Part shown: piece after piece, positions 35,242 to 45,188 of the stretch
Position numbering within the stretch: position 1 is the stretch's first letter
Layout of the letters: every line of letters starts with the position of its first letter
Assembly (NCBI GenBank): GCA_023423535.1
Contig: JAFAFL010000082.1
Location: forward strand, 11,344 to 75,343
Source of the DNA: Pseudomonadota bacterium
Lineage (GTDB): Bacteria > Myxococcota > Myxococcia > Myxococcales > Myxococcaceae
Length of the DNA: 64,000 nt
Direction of reading: 5' to 3'
Made by a program: the position numbers and the translations under genes
Notes under the pieces: generated by a model
The model's input: the letters and a program-made list of their open reading frames with translations, nothing else
What the model was told of the DNA's origin: nothing
Databases searched by the model: none

Positions 35242-36540
35242 GTGCGGCTGACGATCGAGGCATTCGCAGAGGGCTCCTGGGGACGGGCGGGTGAGCTCCA
35301 TCTCACTGCGCCCGACGAAGGCCCGGGGGGCGCATCCCACTTCGAATACGACCTCGGCTGGCTGACCCGCTGGATCGCCGAGGACGCGCCGTATGCGAGC
35401 GTGAGCCTCACCTTTCCGGTGCAGGCCGGCCCGCTGATGTCGCAGCGCTGGCCCGCGTTCCTCGACGACCTGCGGCCCATGGGAAGCGCGCACCGGTGGT
35501 GGCTGAAGCGATTGAACCTGCCGAGCTCGCCCTCGAGCGAGACCGAGGTCCTCCGGCGCGGGACGATCGCGCCGATCGGCAATCTGCGCATCGCGGAAGC
35601 GGTTCCGCCCAAACGGGAGCCTCCGCCGCGCTTCGGGCGCAGGGCACTCATCGAACGGGAGAGTGACTTCCTCCAGTGGGCGGCGGAGCACGGGGCGCAG
35701 GTCGGCGGTGCGACGGGAGCGGGCGGCGAGTCGCCGAAGGTGCTCGTGCGCTGCGACGCGGAGGATCGGGTGTGGATCGACGTCTGGCAGGACGAGCCCG
35801 ACCTGCCGGACCGGCACTACCTCGTGAAGTTCGCGCGCGGTGCCACCGAGCGGGACCGGACCGTGCTGCGCTCGGAGCACGTGTACTACCGCGCGCTGCA
35901 GGCGCTGGGCGTGGAGACGATCCCGACCGACGGCATGGCGCTCGAAGAGGGCCCGAACGGTCCGAGCCTCTGGCTGCCGCGCTTCGACGTCACCCGGCGA
36001 GAGGGGCGCACGGTGCTGTGGGGGATGGAGTCGATGTACTCGCTCGTGGGCGCCGAGCCGGGCGCGTGGCTCTCGCACCAGCGCGTGTTGAAGGCGTTGC
36101 GCGAGCACTTCGATCGCAAACCGTGGGCGGGCGTGGTGCTCGAGTACGTGCGGCGCGATCTGTTGAACCTCGTGTTCGGGAACTCGGACAACCACGGGCG
36201 AAACACCGCGGTGCTTCGAACGGAGAACGAGGTCCGGCTCGCTCCGGTCTTCGACTTCGCGCCGATGAAGATGGACCTCGAAGGCGTCACCCGCACCACG
36301 CGCTGGGAAGGCCTCGAGCGCGGCGGCGAGGTGAGCTGGCGAGAGTTGCTCGCGATGCTCGAGGAAGAGTTCGGCGTCGAGGAGTCGTACCTGCGCGAAG
36401 GCTTGCGGGAGCTGGCGGAAAAGCTGCGCGATCTGGCGGACCTGCTGACGTCGCTCGGGCTGCCGGAGGAGACGCTGAACTTCCCCGCGCTGGACCTCGC
36501 GGGCACCGAGCGGAAGCTGCGCGCGTGGACGATCCTGTGA
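35242..36540 (+). CDS. hipA: HipA-family Ser/Thr kinase toxin
   Basis: A 432-residue protein with HipA features. The P-loop-like VGGATGAGGESPKVLV at 155-170 has K166, a Lys in YLVKF at 193-197 fits ATP binding, the catalytic loop FGNSDNHGRN holds N314, D316, H318 and N321, and LAPVFDFAPMKM supplies the metal-binding Asp. HipA phosphorylates a translation factor or tRNA synthetase and causes growth arrest. The GTG at 35242 follows the third operator directly. The gene overlaps hipB by 4 bp, with toxin first, the reverse of E. coli hipBA. Confidence 0.85.
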   Translation: MRLTIEAFAEGSWGRAGELHLTAPDEGPGGASHFEYDLGWLTRWIAEDAPYASVSLTFPVQAGPLMSQRWPAFLDDLRPMGSAHRWWLKRLNLPSSPSSETEVLRRGTIAPIGNLRIAEAVPPKREPPPRFGRRALIERESDFLQWAAEHGAQVGGATGAGGESPKVLVRCDAEDRVWIDVWQDEPDLPDRHYLVKFARGATERDRTVLRSEHVYYRALQALGVETIPTDGMALEEGPNGPSLWLPRFDVTRREGRTVLWGMESMYSLVGAEPGAWLSHQRVLKALREHFDRKPWAGVVLEYVRRDLLNLVFGNSDNHGRNTAVLRTENEVRLAPVFDFAPMKMDLEGVTRTTRWEGLERGGEVSWRELLAMLEEEFGVEESYLREGLRELAEKLRDLADLLTSLGLPEETLNFPALDLAGTERKLRAWTIL

Positions 36541-36941
36541 AGAGGCCGCTCGACCACGAGGAGATCGCGAAGCTCGGGCCGCTGCAGCGGAAGGCGCTGC
36601 TCGACGAGGTCGCGGTGCTGGTGAACACCGGTGAGTGGCACGTGGGCGAAGCGGTGCGCGTCCTGCGAAGCGCGGTGCTCGCCATGGACCGTGCGCGCTT
36701 CGCCAAGGCGGTGAAGGTCTCTCCGCGCGCGCTGGCGAAGCTCGAAGACGATCCGGAATCGAACCCGACGGTCGAGACGCTCACCCGCGTGCTCCGACCC
36801 TTCGGCGCGAGGGTGGGCCTCGTGTTCCCGAAGATGTCGCCACCGCCTGCGCGCGACGAGGCCCGCGAGCTTCTCCGCGCGGAGCTGCAGGCCGCGCTGG
36901 ACCGGAACCGCCGCCGCCGGAAGCGCCCGCCCACTCGCTGA
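36537..36941 (+). CDS. hipB: HipB-like XRE antitoxin
   Basis: A 134-residue protein. A central XRE-type helix-turn-helix (about 53-100) reads DRARFAKAVKVSPRALAKLE then NPTVETLTRVLRPFGARVGL; the N-terminal 50 residues are an extra helical segment (LQRKALLDEVAVLVNTGEW) that could cap the toxin. The tail is very Arg-rich. The GTG start overlaps the hipA stop (GTGA), so toxin and antitoxin are translationally coupled. Antitoxin assignment is from context and fold. Confidence 0.8.
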   Translation: MKRPLDHEEIAKLGPLQRKALLDEVAVLVNTGEWHVGEAVRVLRSAVLAMDRARFAKAVKVSPRALAKLEDDPESNPTVETLTRVLRPFGARVGLVFPKMSPPPARDEARELLRAELQAALDRNRRRRKRPPTR

Positions 36942-37021
36942 GGGCGGTTGCTCGAGCCCTGACTGAAGCGCCTGCCCGTCTGCTCCCGAGCGGCTGCCGT
37001 CGCTGCTAAGGTGGACCTCTC

Positions 37022-38830
37022 GTGTCGCTCGAAGCCGGAACCTGGGTCGGTCGCTTCCGCATCACCCGCCTCATCGCGCAGGGTGGGATGGCGGAGGTGT
37101 ACCGCGCGGAGCAGGAGCTCGCCGGCGGCATCCTCCGTCCCGCGGCGCTGAAGGTCATCCGGCCGGAGTACTCCGAGTCGCCGGACTTCCGGGAGATGTT
37201 CCTCGACGAGGCGCGGCTCGCGTGCACGCTCTCGCACCCGAACATCGTGCACATCTACGAGGTCGGCGAGTCGGACGGCCGGCTCTACATGGCGATGGAG
37301 CTGGTGCCCGGTGAGTCGCTCGCGTTCATCGCGCGCACGCTCCGCGAGAAGGGCGAGCGCTTCGCCGACGAGGCGCTGATCGCGATCGGCATCTTCACCT
37401 GCTCCGCGCTGGAGATGGTGCACGGGCTGCGGCTGCCGGGGCACGGCCACGTGAACCTCGTGCACCGCGACGTGTCGCCGCACAACCTGCTGCTCGGACC
37501 TTCGGGTTCGCTGAAGCTCATCGATTTCGGCATCGCCAAGGCGGCGTCAAACAGGAACCTCACCTCCTCCGGCGTGACGAAGGGCAAGGCGGGGTACTTC
37601 TCGCCGGAGCAGGCGATGGGGCGCGCGCTGGACGGGCGCAGCGACCTCTTCTCGCTCGGCGTGACGCTCTACAAGCTCGCGTGGGGCGGCACCCCGTTCG
37701 ACGAGCACCGCACGCATTACGATCGCAACACGGCGCTGGTCCACGGGCGCTGGAAGAAGCTGCGCTCGGTGTGTCCGGATCTGCCGGCGGGCTTCTACGA
37801 CATCGTCGATCGCGCGCTGCAGGTGAAGCCGGAGGACCGCTTCCCGGACGCGTACCAGATGCGGCTGGCGCTGGAGCGGCTCGCGCTGACCGAGGGCTTT
37901 CACGTCGGCCCGTCCACGCTCGCCGGTTACCTCGAGCCGCAGGAGGATGATCCGCTCGCGCTCGGGGCAAGGCCGCAGCCGGGCTCGGCGCGCATCGAAC
38001 GGCCCGCAGCCATCACCGCGCTGATGCAGGGCGGCGCAGAAGCCACCGCCGCAGCGCGCACCGCCGCGTCTCCCAGGCAGCCCACCGTGGCGCCGCCTCC
38101 GAGCCCCACCACCACCGACCATCCGCGCCAGACCGAGCGGCTGCCGGCGCAGAGCGGCACCTTCCCCTACGCGCGCGTGGAGCGGACGAGGCGCCGGCTC
38201 TTCCTCGCCAGCGGGGTGGCGGTCGTGGTGCTCGCGGTGGTGGCCGGACTCGCCATCGGCCAGAGCGCGGCGCGGAAGGCCGAGCGAGGACAGCCACAGA
38301 CGATCGAGCTGCAGCCCGTCGTAGCCGCAGCGGAGGCCCCAGGGAGCGCAGAGACGCCGCCCGTCGTCACCGCCGAGGCGGTCAAAGTGGACGTCGAGGT
38401 GACCGCTGATCCGACGCCGACGCCGGCAGTCGTCGCCGCCGCTGCGCAGACCACGCGTCCCCCTCCGCCGCGCACGGTGAAGAGCACTGCGTCCACCAAC
38501 GGCAGCACAACTGCGGCGACCTCCGGCCCTTCGTCCGGGGCCGCGTCATCGGCTTCGAGCGCAACAAACGCGCGCCTACAGGAGCAGGCGCCGACAGGTG
38601 GCATGGGCCGCTTGCGCGTGGGTGGTCAGGACGACGCGGAGGTGCTGGTGAACGGCCGCCGCCAGGGCGTGTCGCCGCTGGATCTCCCGCTGCCCGCGGG
38701 CGCCTACACGGTGGTGGTGCGCACCCTCGACGGCAAGCGCACCCTGCAGGAGCGCGTGGAGGTCCGAGCCGATCGCACGAGCCGGATCCTCTTCGACTTC
38801 GAACGCTCGGTGATGCAGGTCGGGAACTGA
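37022..38830 (+). CDS. Membrane Ser/Thr protein kinase with PEGA domain
   Basis: A 602-residue Hanks-type kinase. The kinase domain (about 10-290) has the Gly loop IAQGGMAEVY, K44 (ALKVIRPE), catalytic loop H148-R-D150-V-S-P-H-N and D168-F-G. Note S152 where most kinases have Lys (HRDxK); this HRDVS variant recurs in myxobacterial kinases. A Pro/Ala/Thr linker leads to one transmembrane helix (about 392-415), a disordered extracytoplasmic stretch and a C-terminal PEGA domain (VLVNGRRQGVSPLDL). GTG start. The neighbouring FHA regulator could read its phosphorylation, but direct evidence is absent. Confidence 0.88.
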   Translation: MSLEAGTWVGRFRITRLIAQGGMAEVYRAEQELAGGILRPAALKVIRPEYSESPDFREMFLDEARLACTLSHPNIVHIYEVGESDGRLYMAMELVPGESLAFIARTLREKGERFADEALIAIGIFTCSALEMVHGLRLPGHGHVNLVHRDVSPHNLLLGPSGSLKLIDFGIAKAASNRNLTSSGVTKGKAGYFSPEQAMGRALDGRSDLFSLGVTLYKLAWGGTPFDEHRTHYDRNTALVHGRWKKLRSVCPDLPAGFYDIVDRALQVKPEDRFPDAYQMRLALERLALTEGFHVGPSTLAGYLEPQEDDPLALGARPQPGSARIERPAAITALMQGGAEATAAARTAASPRQPTVAPPPSPTTTDHPRQTERLPAQSGTFPYARVERTRRRLFLASGVAVVVLAVVAGLAIGQSAARKAERGQPQTIELQPVVAAAEAPGSAETPPVVTAEAVKVDVEVTADPTPTPAVVAAAAQTTRPPPPRTVKSTASTNGSTTAATSGPSSGAASSASSATNARLQEQAPTGGMGRLRVGGQDDAEVLVNGRRQGVSPLDLPLPAGAYTVVVRTLDGKRTLQERVEVRADRTSRILFDFERSVMQVGN

Positions 38831-38929
38831 CCGCCGCGCCTCCGGGCAGCGTCCAGTTCCGACACGTGACGAAGACGCCCTGCCGTTTCCGCGAGGCGTC
38901 GCGCAGGGCGCGTGCGAGCATCCCGCCTC

Positions 38930-39511
38930 ATGTCTGCACCCGTTGCCTCCGTCCGCGCGCTCGCGGTCGCCGCCGCGCTCGTCTCTCTCACCACCGTCGG
39001 CTGCGAGAAGCCGGTCCCGCCCACGCCCTCCGCGCCCGCGCCGGCCATACCCGTTCCCGTACCGCCCGCTGCAGAGGCACCCGGCGCCGCGCCCGCGGAG
39101 CTCCCCTCCCCGACCGACGCGGGCCCGACCGCTGCGCCCTCTGCGCCTTCAGCGGCTGCGCAGCCTCCTGCGCCGACGACCGATGCGGGCTCCGGCGCCC
39201 CGCAGCCGACCACGCCCGCTCCCGTTCAGCTCACCGGCGCCGGCGCCGCCCTCTACAGCGCGCGCTGCTCGATGTGTCACGGGCCGCGCGGCGAGGGGAA
39301 CGGGCCTGCCTCCGCCGCCATCCGGGTGAAGATGCAGAACCTCGGCGATCCCGCCTGGCAGGGACAGGTGACGGACGACTACCTCCGGAAGATCATCGCC
39401 GGCGGTGGCCCGGCGGTGGGCAAGAACGCCGCGATGCCTCCCGCGCCGGACATCGTGAAGGACCCGCGCTTTCCGGAGCTCATCGCCTTCATCCGGAGCC
39501 TGAAGAAGTAG
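38930..39511 (+). CDS. Cytochrome c lipoprotein
   Basis: A 193-residue protein. It has a lipoprotein signal (Cys25), a long Pro/Ala linker (about 26-98) and a c-type cytochrome domain with C113-S-M-C116-H117 heme attachment. A Met in NAAMPPAP is the likely sixth ligand. The fold ends in the usual LIAFIRSLKK helix. A single-heme electron carrier tethered to a membrane is expected. ATG 38930 is preferred to GTG 38912 since it starts the signal peptide. The phosphoesterase follows after 10 bp. Confidence 0.85.
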   Translation: MSAPVASVRALAVAAALVSLTTVGCEKPVPPTPSAPAPAIPVPVPPAAEAPGAAPAELPSPTDAGPTAAPSAPSAAAQPPAPTTDAGSGAPQPTTPAPVQLTGAGAALYSARCSMCHGPRGEGNGPASAAIRVKMQNLGDPAWQGQVTDDYLRKIIAGGGPAVGKNAAMPPAPDIVKDPRFPELIAFIRSLKK

Positions 39512-39521
39512 CGCGACCGTC

Positions 39522-40229
39522 ATGCAGCTCGCCGTCATCAGCGACCTCCACCTCGGGCCCGGCGACGCGACCGACTCCTTCGGTCACGACGACGAGGAGT
39601 TCCTGCGCTTCCTCACCCGGCTGGAGCGGAACTTCGACCGCGTGGTGCTGCTGGGCGACGTGTGGGAGACGCTGACCGCGAAGGTGTTCGGCGATCCGGC
39701 CCGCGCCCTGAAGGCGGCGCGCGAGGCCCACGCGGCGATCGCGCGGCGCTTCGAGTCTGGGCGCTACCTCTACGTGCACGGCAACCACGACCTCGTGGCG
39801 GGCGCGGTGGACGGCGTTCCCGACGAGCTCGTGCTCGAGGCGGACGGCATCCGCCTGCTCTTCACCCACGGGCACCTCGGCGACGCGCTGGTGCAGCGGG
39901 CGCGCTGGGCCTCGGAGCTCGGCGTGTGGATGGGCGCGTGGATTCGCCGGTGCGGAATGGCCGCGGCGTGGCGGCTCTTCGACCGGCTCGACGCGTGGCG
40001 GGGCGGCGCGCAAGAGGAGCCGTCGGCCTGCGCGTTCCAGACGTGGGCGGTGAAGCGCGCCGCCGAGCAGAACGCAGACCTCGTGGTGACCGGCCACACG
40101 CACCTCGCCACGAGGGCGGAGCACGGCCCACGCCTCTTCCTCAACAGCGGCACCTGCAGCGAGGGCGGGCTCTCCTTCCTCGCGCTCGACACCCGAGCCG
40201 GCAGCTACGGCGTGCACCGGCGCTGGTAG
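39522..40229 (+). CDS. Calcineurin-like metallophosphoesterase (LpxH-like)
   Basis: A 235-residue protein with the full metallophosphoesterase motif set: D8-x-H10, GDVWE near 45, GNHDL near 86, FTHGH near 113 and GHTH near 193. Size and motif spacing resemble UDP-2,3-diacylglucosamine hydrolases, but the family is broad and the substrate is not certain. It directly follows the cytochrome c gene on the same strand with a 10-bp gap. Confidence 0.85.
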   Translation: MQLAVISDLHLGPGDATDSFGHDDEEFLRFLTRLERNFDRVVLLGDVWETLTAKVFGDPARALKAAREAHAAIARRFESGRYLYVHGNHDLVAGAVDGVPDELVLEADGIRLLFTHGHLGDALVQRARWASELGVWMGAWIRRCGMAAAWRLFDRLDAWRGGAQEEPSACAFQTWAVKRAAEQNADLVVTGHTHLATRAEHGPRLFLNSGTCSEGGLSFLALDTRAGSYGVHRRW

Positions 40230-40252
40230 CGAAGCCTCCGGCCTGCAGCGAG

Positions 40253-40657
40253 CTAAGGCTTCTTCGAGGCGCTCTCGTCGCGGTGGCAGACGGCCTCGAT
40301 GTTGTGGCCGTCCGGATCGCGCACGAACGCGGCGTAGTAGTTCGGGTGGTAGTGCTCGCGGAGGCCCGGCGCGCCGTTGTCCCTTCCGCCCGCCGCCAGC
40401 GCCGCGGCGTAGAAGCCCTTCACCTGCGCGTGGGTTCGGACGGTGAAGGCCACGTGCGCGGGCGGCGAGCCCGGATTCCCCTGGCCGATCCAGAAGTCCG
40501 GCTTGCCCCCTTCGCCGAAGCCCGCCGCGGGCACGCCGTCGTTCTGCTCGGCGGGGATGTCCATCAGCAGCCCGTAGCCGATGGGCGCCAGCGCGCGCTC
40601 GTAGAAGGCCTTGCTGCGCGCGAAGTCGCTGCAGTTCACCGAGGTGTGGTCGATCAT
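40253..40657 (-). CDS. VOC-family (glyoxalase/bleomycin-resistance-fold) protein
   Basis: A 134-residue protein. The VOC fold begins with IDHTSVNCSDFARSKAFYE, has AFTVRTHAQVKGFYAA in the middle and ends with the YYAAFVRDPDGHNIEAVCH block, which supplies a metal-ligand Glu. H3 and E126 (approximate) are candidate ligands. The reaction is unknown; members include lyases, dioxygenases and binding proteins. The ATG at 40657 starts the fold; the longer frame adds six residues. Confidence 0.85.
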   Translation of the reverse strand: MIDHTSVNCSDFARSKAFYERALAPIGYGLLMDIPAEQNDGVPAAGFGEGGKPDFWIGQGNPGSPPAHVAFTVRTHAQVKGFYAAALAAGGRDNGAPGLREHYHPNYYAAFVRDPDGHNIEAVCHRDESASKKP

Positions 40658-40708
40658 GCGCGGGACGCTACCCACCGCCCGCTGCGTCTCGGCAATGCCA
40701 CCGCGGTC

Positions 40709-41524
40709 TCACGCCGCCGCGGCGATCCTCTCCAGCCGCGCGAGCAGGGCAGGCGGTGCAGCGGTGTGCAGCGCGCCGAACCGACGCACCGGCGCGGCGG
40801 CCCCCCCCGCGGAGCTCGCCGCCGAACGACGGGGCGGAGAAGCGGGCGCGGCTGCCGGAGGCGGGAGCGGACCACGTCTCGCGCGATCCGGGGCGGACTC
40901 GGAGCGGGCGGCGCGCGGACGGACCTCCGGCATCTCCTCGGCTGCGGCGAACGCGGGCGGCTCGAGCTCGATCAATGCGTCGCGCATGCGAGACAGCGCG
41001 CGGGACACTCTCATTCGCACAGCGCCCTCGCGGAGGTTGAATGCAGAGGCGAGCTCCGCGTAGCCGACGCCATGTCCGAAGTGCAGCACCACGATCGCGC
41101 GCTCGCTCTCGCCGAGGGCATCCAACGCGCGCTCCGCATCCTCGCGCCGCGAGAGCAGCTCCCACACCGGCGGCGCCTCGTCGGCGTGACCCTCCGGATC
41201 CGGTTCGCCTGCGTCTTCGTCCCACGGCTGTCGGCGCAGTCGGGTGAGGTGATCGAAGCAGAGGTTCCGAGCGATGCGCAGCAGCCACGAGCGCGACGAC
41301 GCCTCACCTCGGAACTGAGCCAGCCCCGCGACGGCGCGGCTGAAAGCCTCCTGGCTGAGGTCTTCCGCGGTCGAAGGGTCTCGCACCAGCGCGCGGCAGA
41401 GCGCGTACACGTCCGCCGCCCACGCGGTGACCAGCAGCGCCGCCGCCCGCTTCCGCTCGCCGATGCGCAGCAGCTCGGTCAGCTCCGCGTCCACCGCCGC
41501 TGCGTCCTGTGCCCCTCCGCTCAT
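40709..41524 (-). CDS. ECF-family RNA polymerase sigma factor with long C-terminal tail
   Basis: A 271-residue sigma factor. Region 2 is at about 25-90 (DPSTAEDLSQEAFSRAVAGL, SRSWLLRIARNLCFDHLTRL) and region 4 at about 128-180 (ALGESERAIVVLHFGHGVGY, GAVRMRVSRAL). About 90 residues of Pro/Ala/Arg/Ser follow, unusual for ECF factors and possibly a regulatory tail. No anti-sigma gene is beside it. A GAGGTG element precedes the ATG. Divergent from the conserved unknown at 41678; the 153-bp gap holds an inverted repeat. Confidence 0.85.
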   Translation of the reverse strand: MSGGAQDAAAVDAELTELLRIGERKRAAALLVTAWAADVYALCRALVRDPSTAEDLSQEAFSRAVAGLAQFRGEASSRSWLLRIARNLCFDHLTRLRRQPWDEDAGEPDPEGHADEAPPVWELLSRREDAERALDALGESERAIVVLHFGHGVGYAELASAFNLREGAVRMRVSRALSRMRDALIELEPPAFAAAEEMPEVRPRAARSESAPDRARRGPLPPPAAAPASPPRRSAASSAGGAAAPVRRFGALHTAAPPALLARLERIAAAA

Positions 41525-41573
41525 GCGCACCTCAGGCTGCCACCGGCGGTATCAGACGACGCAGCCATTCTTT

Positions 41574-41622
41574 TGTCACACGCGGCCTTTTTCTCCCTCT
41601 GGGCGCGGCCCTCACTGTGACA
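41574..41622. promoter_or_regulatory. Inverted repeat in the divergent ECF/unknown promoter region
   Basis: TGTCACA (41574-41580) is matched by TGTGACA (41616-41622), centres 42 bp apart, in the gap between two divergent genes. It may serve as a regulator site controlling both, but 7-bp arms could occur by chance. Confidence 0.3.
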
Positions 41623-41677
41623 GCGCGCGCGGTCCGCCGTCCTCTTTCGTGAATCCGAAAAGAGGCGAGGCACGCAC

Positions 41678-42736
41678 ATGAACGACCTGAACGACGGCAT
41701 CCACATCCTGCACGGCAACACCCTCCAGCTCGGCGAGGGGCTGACGGTGACCTTCCAGCGCACGCTGCGCATCCCGGACGACGGCAAGCGCTACCCGCTG
41801 CCGCCGGGGCTCGGCGCGTTTCCGCTGCGGCGCGTGGGCGACTACCTCGACCGCGTCCCCGAGGAGTGGCGCGAGCGCGGCGGCGTCTTCCTCCCCATGT
41901 ACCAGCGCGAGGCGATGTGGCTGGCCTTCAGCGGCACGCCGCACGCGCTGAAGATCGGCGTGGGCAAGGTCTGCGCGATCAGCGGCGAGCGCTGGGCGGA
42001 GGGCCTGCGCAAGAAGCCGCAGAACTACGCAGTCCCGCCGCACCAGCCGTGGCTCGACGGCATCGCCAGCGGCAGGGGCACCATCCGTCAGTTCGTCGCG
42101 ATGCCGCTCGGGCTCGGCTACACCGTGGAGGGGCAGGTGACGGGCGAGGAGAAGGAAGGCGGCATCCAGCTGCAGGCCTTTCCGCCGAAGCCGGGCGCCA
42201 TCCCGCCGCCGCCGCCGCGCAGCTTCCGCTGCGAGGAGTCCTCCGCGATGCCGCCGCCGATGGCCTGCGCCGCGCCCGCTGCCGCCCCCGCCTCCACGGG
42301 TGGTCCGGACACCGCGAGACGCTCGCGCAGCAGCGCGGGGAGCATGGGACTCGCCGCCGGTGGACGGATGACGCAGAAGATCTACCCCGACCCCTATGGG
42401 CCCGAGGCCTGGGACCTCTCGGTGCGCCGCCGCGTGTTCGTCCACATCGTGAACAGCGAGCTGTGGCGGGAGATCACCGGCGAGGAGGCGCCCGCCACGC
42501 CGGTCACCGCGAAGAGCTACGCGAGCGCCGGGCTGCCCTGGTTCGCGCTCTACGACGAGGCGGCGCCCACGTTGGAGCCCACGGCCGTGCTCGCGGGCGT
42601 GAAGTCGGTGAAGTGCCTCGACGAGGAGAAGAGCACGTCCCCGCTGCAGGACGACGGCAGCGTGCAGCCCGGGCCGGTGAAGGGCCTGTGGCACAAGCTC
42701 GCCGGCGCGCTGTCGGTCGACGACGGGAAGTGGTGA
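41678..42736 (+). CDS. Conserved uncharacterised protein
   Basis: A 352-residue soluble protein that I recall as a conserved, unnamed family. Two parts are visible: an N-terminal domain (PLPPGLGAFPLRRVGDYLDR, VFLPMYQREAMWLAFSG, LKIGVGKVCAISGERW) and a C-terminal one (MTQKIYPDPYGPEAWD, VFVHIVNSELWREITGE, AGLPWFALYDE), joined by a Pro/Ala/Ser linker (about 180-225). No catalytic motif is evident. Beside it, divergently, is the ECF sigma factor, which may regulate it. Confidence 0.7.
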   Translation: MNDLNDGIHILHGNTLQLGEGLTVTFQRTLRIPDDGKRYPLPPGLGAFPLRRVGDYLDRVPEEWRERGGVFLPMYQREAMWLAFSGTPHALKIGVGKVCAISGERWAEGLRKKPQNYAVPPHQPWLDGIASGRGTIRQFVAMPLGLGYTVEGQVTGEEKEGGIQLQAFPPKPGAIPPPPPRSFRCEESSAMPPPMACAAPAAAPASTGGPDTARRSRSSAGSMGLAAGGRMTQKIYPDPYGPEAWDLSVRRRVFVHIVNSELWREITGEEAPATPVTAKSYASAGLPWFALYDEAAPTLEPTAVLAGVKSVKCLDEEKSTSPLQDDGSVQPGPVKGLWHKLAGALSVDDGKW

Positions 42737-42741
42737 CGGCG

Positions 42742-43065
42742 CTACCGGCTGTCGAACATCGCGCGGACCACGCGCCAGGCCACGCGCACCTCGCGCTGGC
42801 TGCGGCGGGCGAGGAAGTCGCAGATCTGCGAGACGAGATCCGGCCGCTCGCGTTCGAAGCCGGTGAACAGGGTGCGGAACGAAATCTCCAGCCCGGTGCA
42901 GAGCTTGTGCAACGTGTCGAGCGACGGCGAGAACGCGCCCCGCTCGATGCGGCGCACCGCGTCCACCGACAGCTCCGACAGCTCGGCGAGCTCCTCCTGC
43001 GTGAGCCCGCGCGACAGCCTCAGCCTGCGCAGGTGCGCGCCGAACTTGTCGCCGAAATGACCCAT
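42742..43065 (-). CDS. XRE-family transcriptional regulator
   Basis: A 107-residue protein with an N-terminal Cro/CI-type helix-turn-helix (about 8-62): LRRLRLSRGLTQEELAELSE, then VDAVRRIERGAFSPSLDTLH and KLCTGL. The last 40 residues are a basic helical region (FERERPDL ... REVRVAWRVV) likely used for dimerisation. It is convergent with the conserved unknown gene, 5 bp apart. The target is unknown. Confidence 0.85.
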   Translation of the reverse strand: MGHFGDKFGAHLRRLRLSRGLTQEELAELSELSVDAVRRIERGAFSPSLDTLHKLCTGLEISFRTLFTGFERERPDLVSQICDFLARRSQREVRVAWRVVRAMFDSR

Positions 43066-43140
43066 AGACGCCCGTCCTCCCCCGCGATGAATCTCTGGCC
43101 GGCGGCCATCGGAGGGAAGGGCATCTGTGCGGTGCTTGAA

Positions 43141-43923
43141 TCAGCGCGCCGGCGCGGACGCCGCGTAGAAGACGGCCGCCGCGCCGATCACCGCCGCCGC
43201 CCCACCCGCGTACACCCACGGGCTGCGGAACCAGGGCTCTCTTGTGACCACCGACAAGCGCAGCGGCGCCTGTGGTCCTGCGCCGCGTGCCACCGTGTTG
43301 CCCTCCGCGTCGTTCGCCTCGACGTAGTACCAGGCGGTGAAGCCCTCGGCGCCCTTCGCGGCGGGGATCTCCGCCTGGCAGAGGCCCTCGCTGCAGCGCA
43401 TCGAGACCGCCCACCACGGTCCCTCCGCGGAGAGCGCGTGACGCAGGAGCACCGTGCGCGCCTCGCCGGACGGATCGACGAGCCTTGCCCGCACCCGCTG
43501 CGCCTGCGCCGCGTCGCCGGGGAGGATCTCCAGCCGCGTGCGGCCCTCGAACTTCTGCCGCATCGACTCGAAGAAGCGCACCTGCCGCGCCGGCGCATCG
43601 GACGGCAGCCGCAGCGACGGATCGAGCTCCAGCGCCTCGTAGGCGCGCGCCTGACCGGTGCGCTCGTCGCCGAGCACGAAGTGGATGAAGCCCAGCTCGA
43701 ACAGGGCCCGCGCGCGGTTGGAGACCGGCTGGTCGGGCAACGCGAGGAAGCGCTGGTACTCCACCACCGCCTCCTCGTAGCGCAGCTCGCCGGAGAGCCT
43801 TCGCGCGTTGTCCAGCGGGCCCAGCTCCTGCGCGAGCGCCTGCGCCGAAAAGACGAACAGACACAGCGCGGTGAACGAGAGCAGAAGCGAGCGAGGAGTG
43901 AGGGCGGGCGTCACGGGGGACAC
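43141..43923 (-). CDS. Exported TPR-containing protein with C-terminal membrane helix
   Basis: A 260-residue protein: signal peptide with Ala-rich cleavage region (about 1-31), then TPR-like helices (about 35-105: RLSGELRYEEAVVEYQRFLA and NRARALFELGFIHFVLGDE), a beta-rich middle with two Cys (MRCSEGLC) and one C-terminal transmembrane helix (about 236-256). An architecture of this sort suggests an envelope scaffold or sensor. Its gene ends the minus-strand group starting at mreB, just 12 bp downstream of mreB, so the two may be co-transcribed. Confidence 0.7.
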   Translation of the reverse strand: MSPVTPALTPRSLLLSFTALCLFVFSAQALAQELGPLDNARRLSGELRYEEAVVEYQRFLALPDQPVSNRARALFELGFIHFVLGDERTGQARAYEALELDPSLRLPSDAPARQVRFFESMRQKFEGRTRLEILPGDAAQAQRVRARLVDPSGEARTVLLRHALSAEGPWWAVSMRCSEGLCQAEIPAAKGAEGFTAWYYVEANDAEGNTVARGAGPQAPLRLSVVTREPWFRSPWVYAGGAAAVIGAAAVFYAASAPAR

Positions 43924-43935
43924 CCTACCGGTTCT

Positions 43936-44970
<1,035 letters not shown>

Positions 44971-45188
44971 AGTCCCTGTCAAGAGCAGGCGAGCGGGTGC
45001 GGCAAGGTACGCCCATCAACCGCCGAAGTGAAACGAAAATGCCAACGTTTCAGCCACTTGGCGACCGGCTGCGCACACCGTCAGACACCCGTCCGCGGTG
45101 CAGGCGTGCAGTCCACCAGCGTGCACCTCCGGGCCCCCGGACCCCTAGCTTTGTCTGAACCCGGAGATGGCACGTGGGAGGTGGAGAG

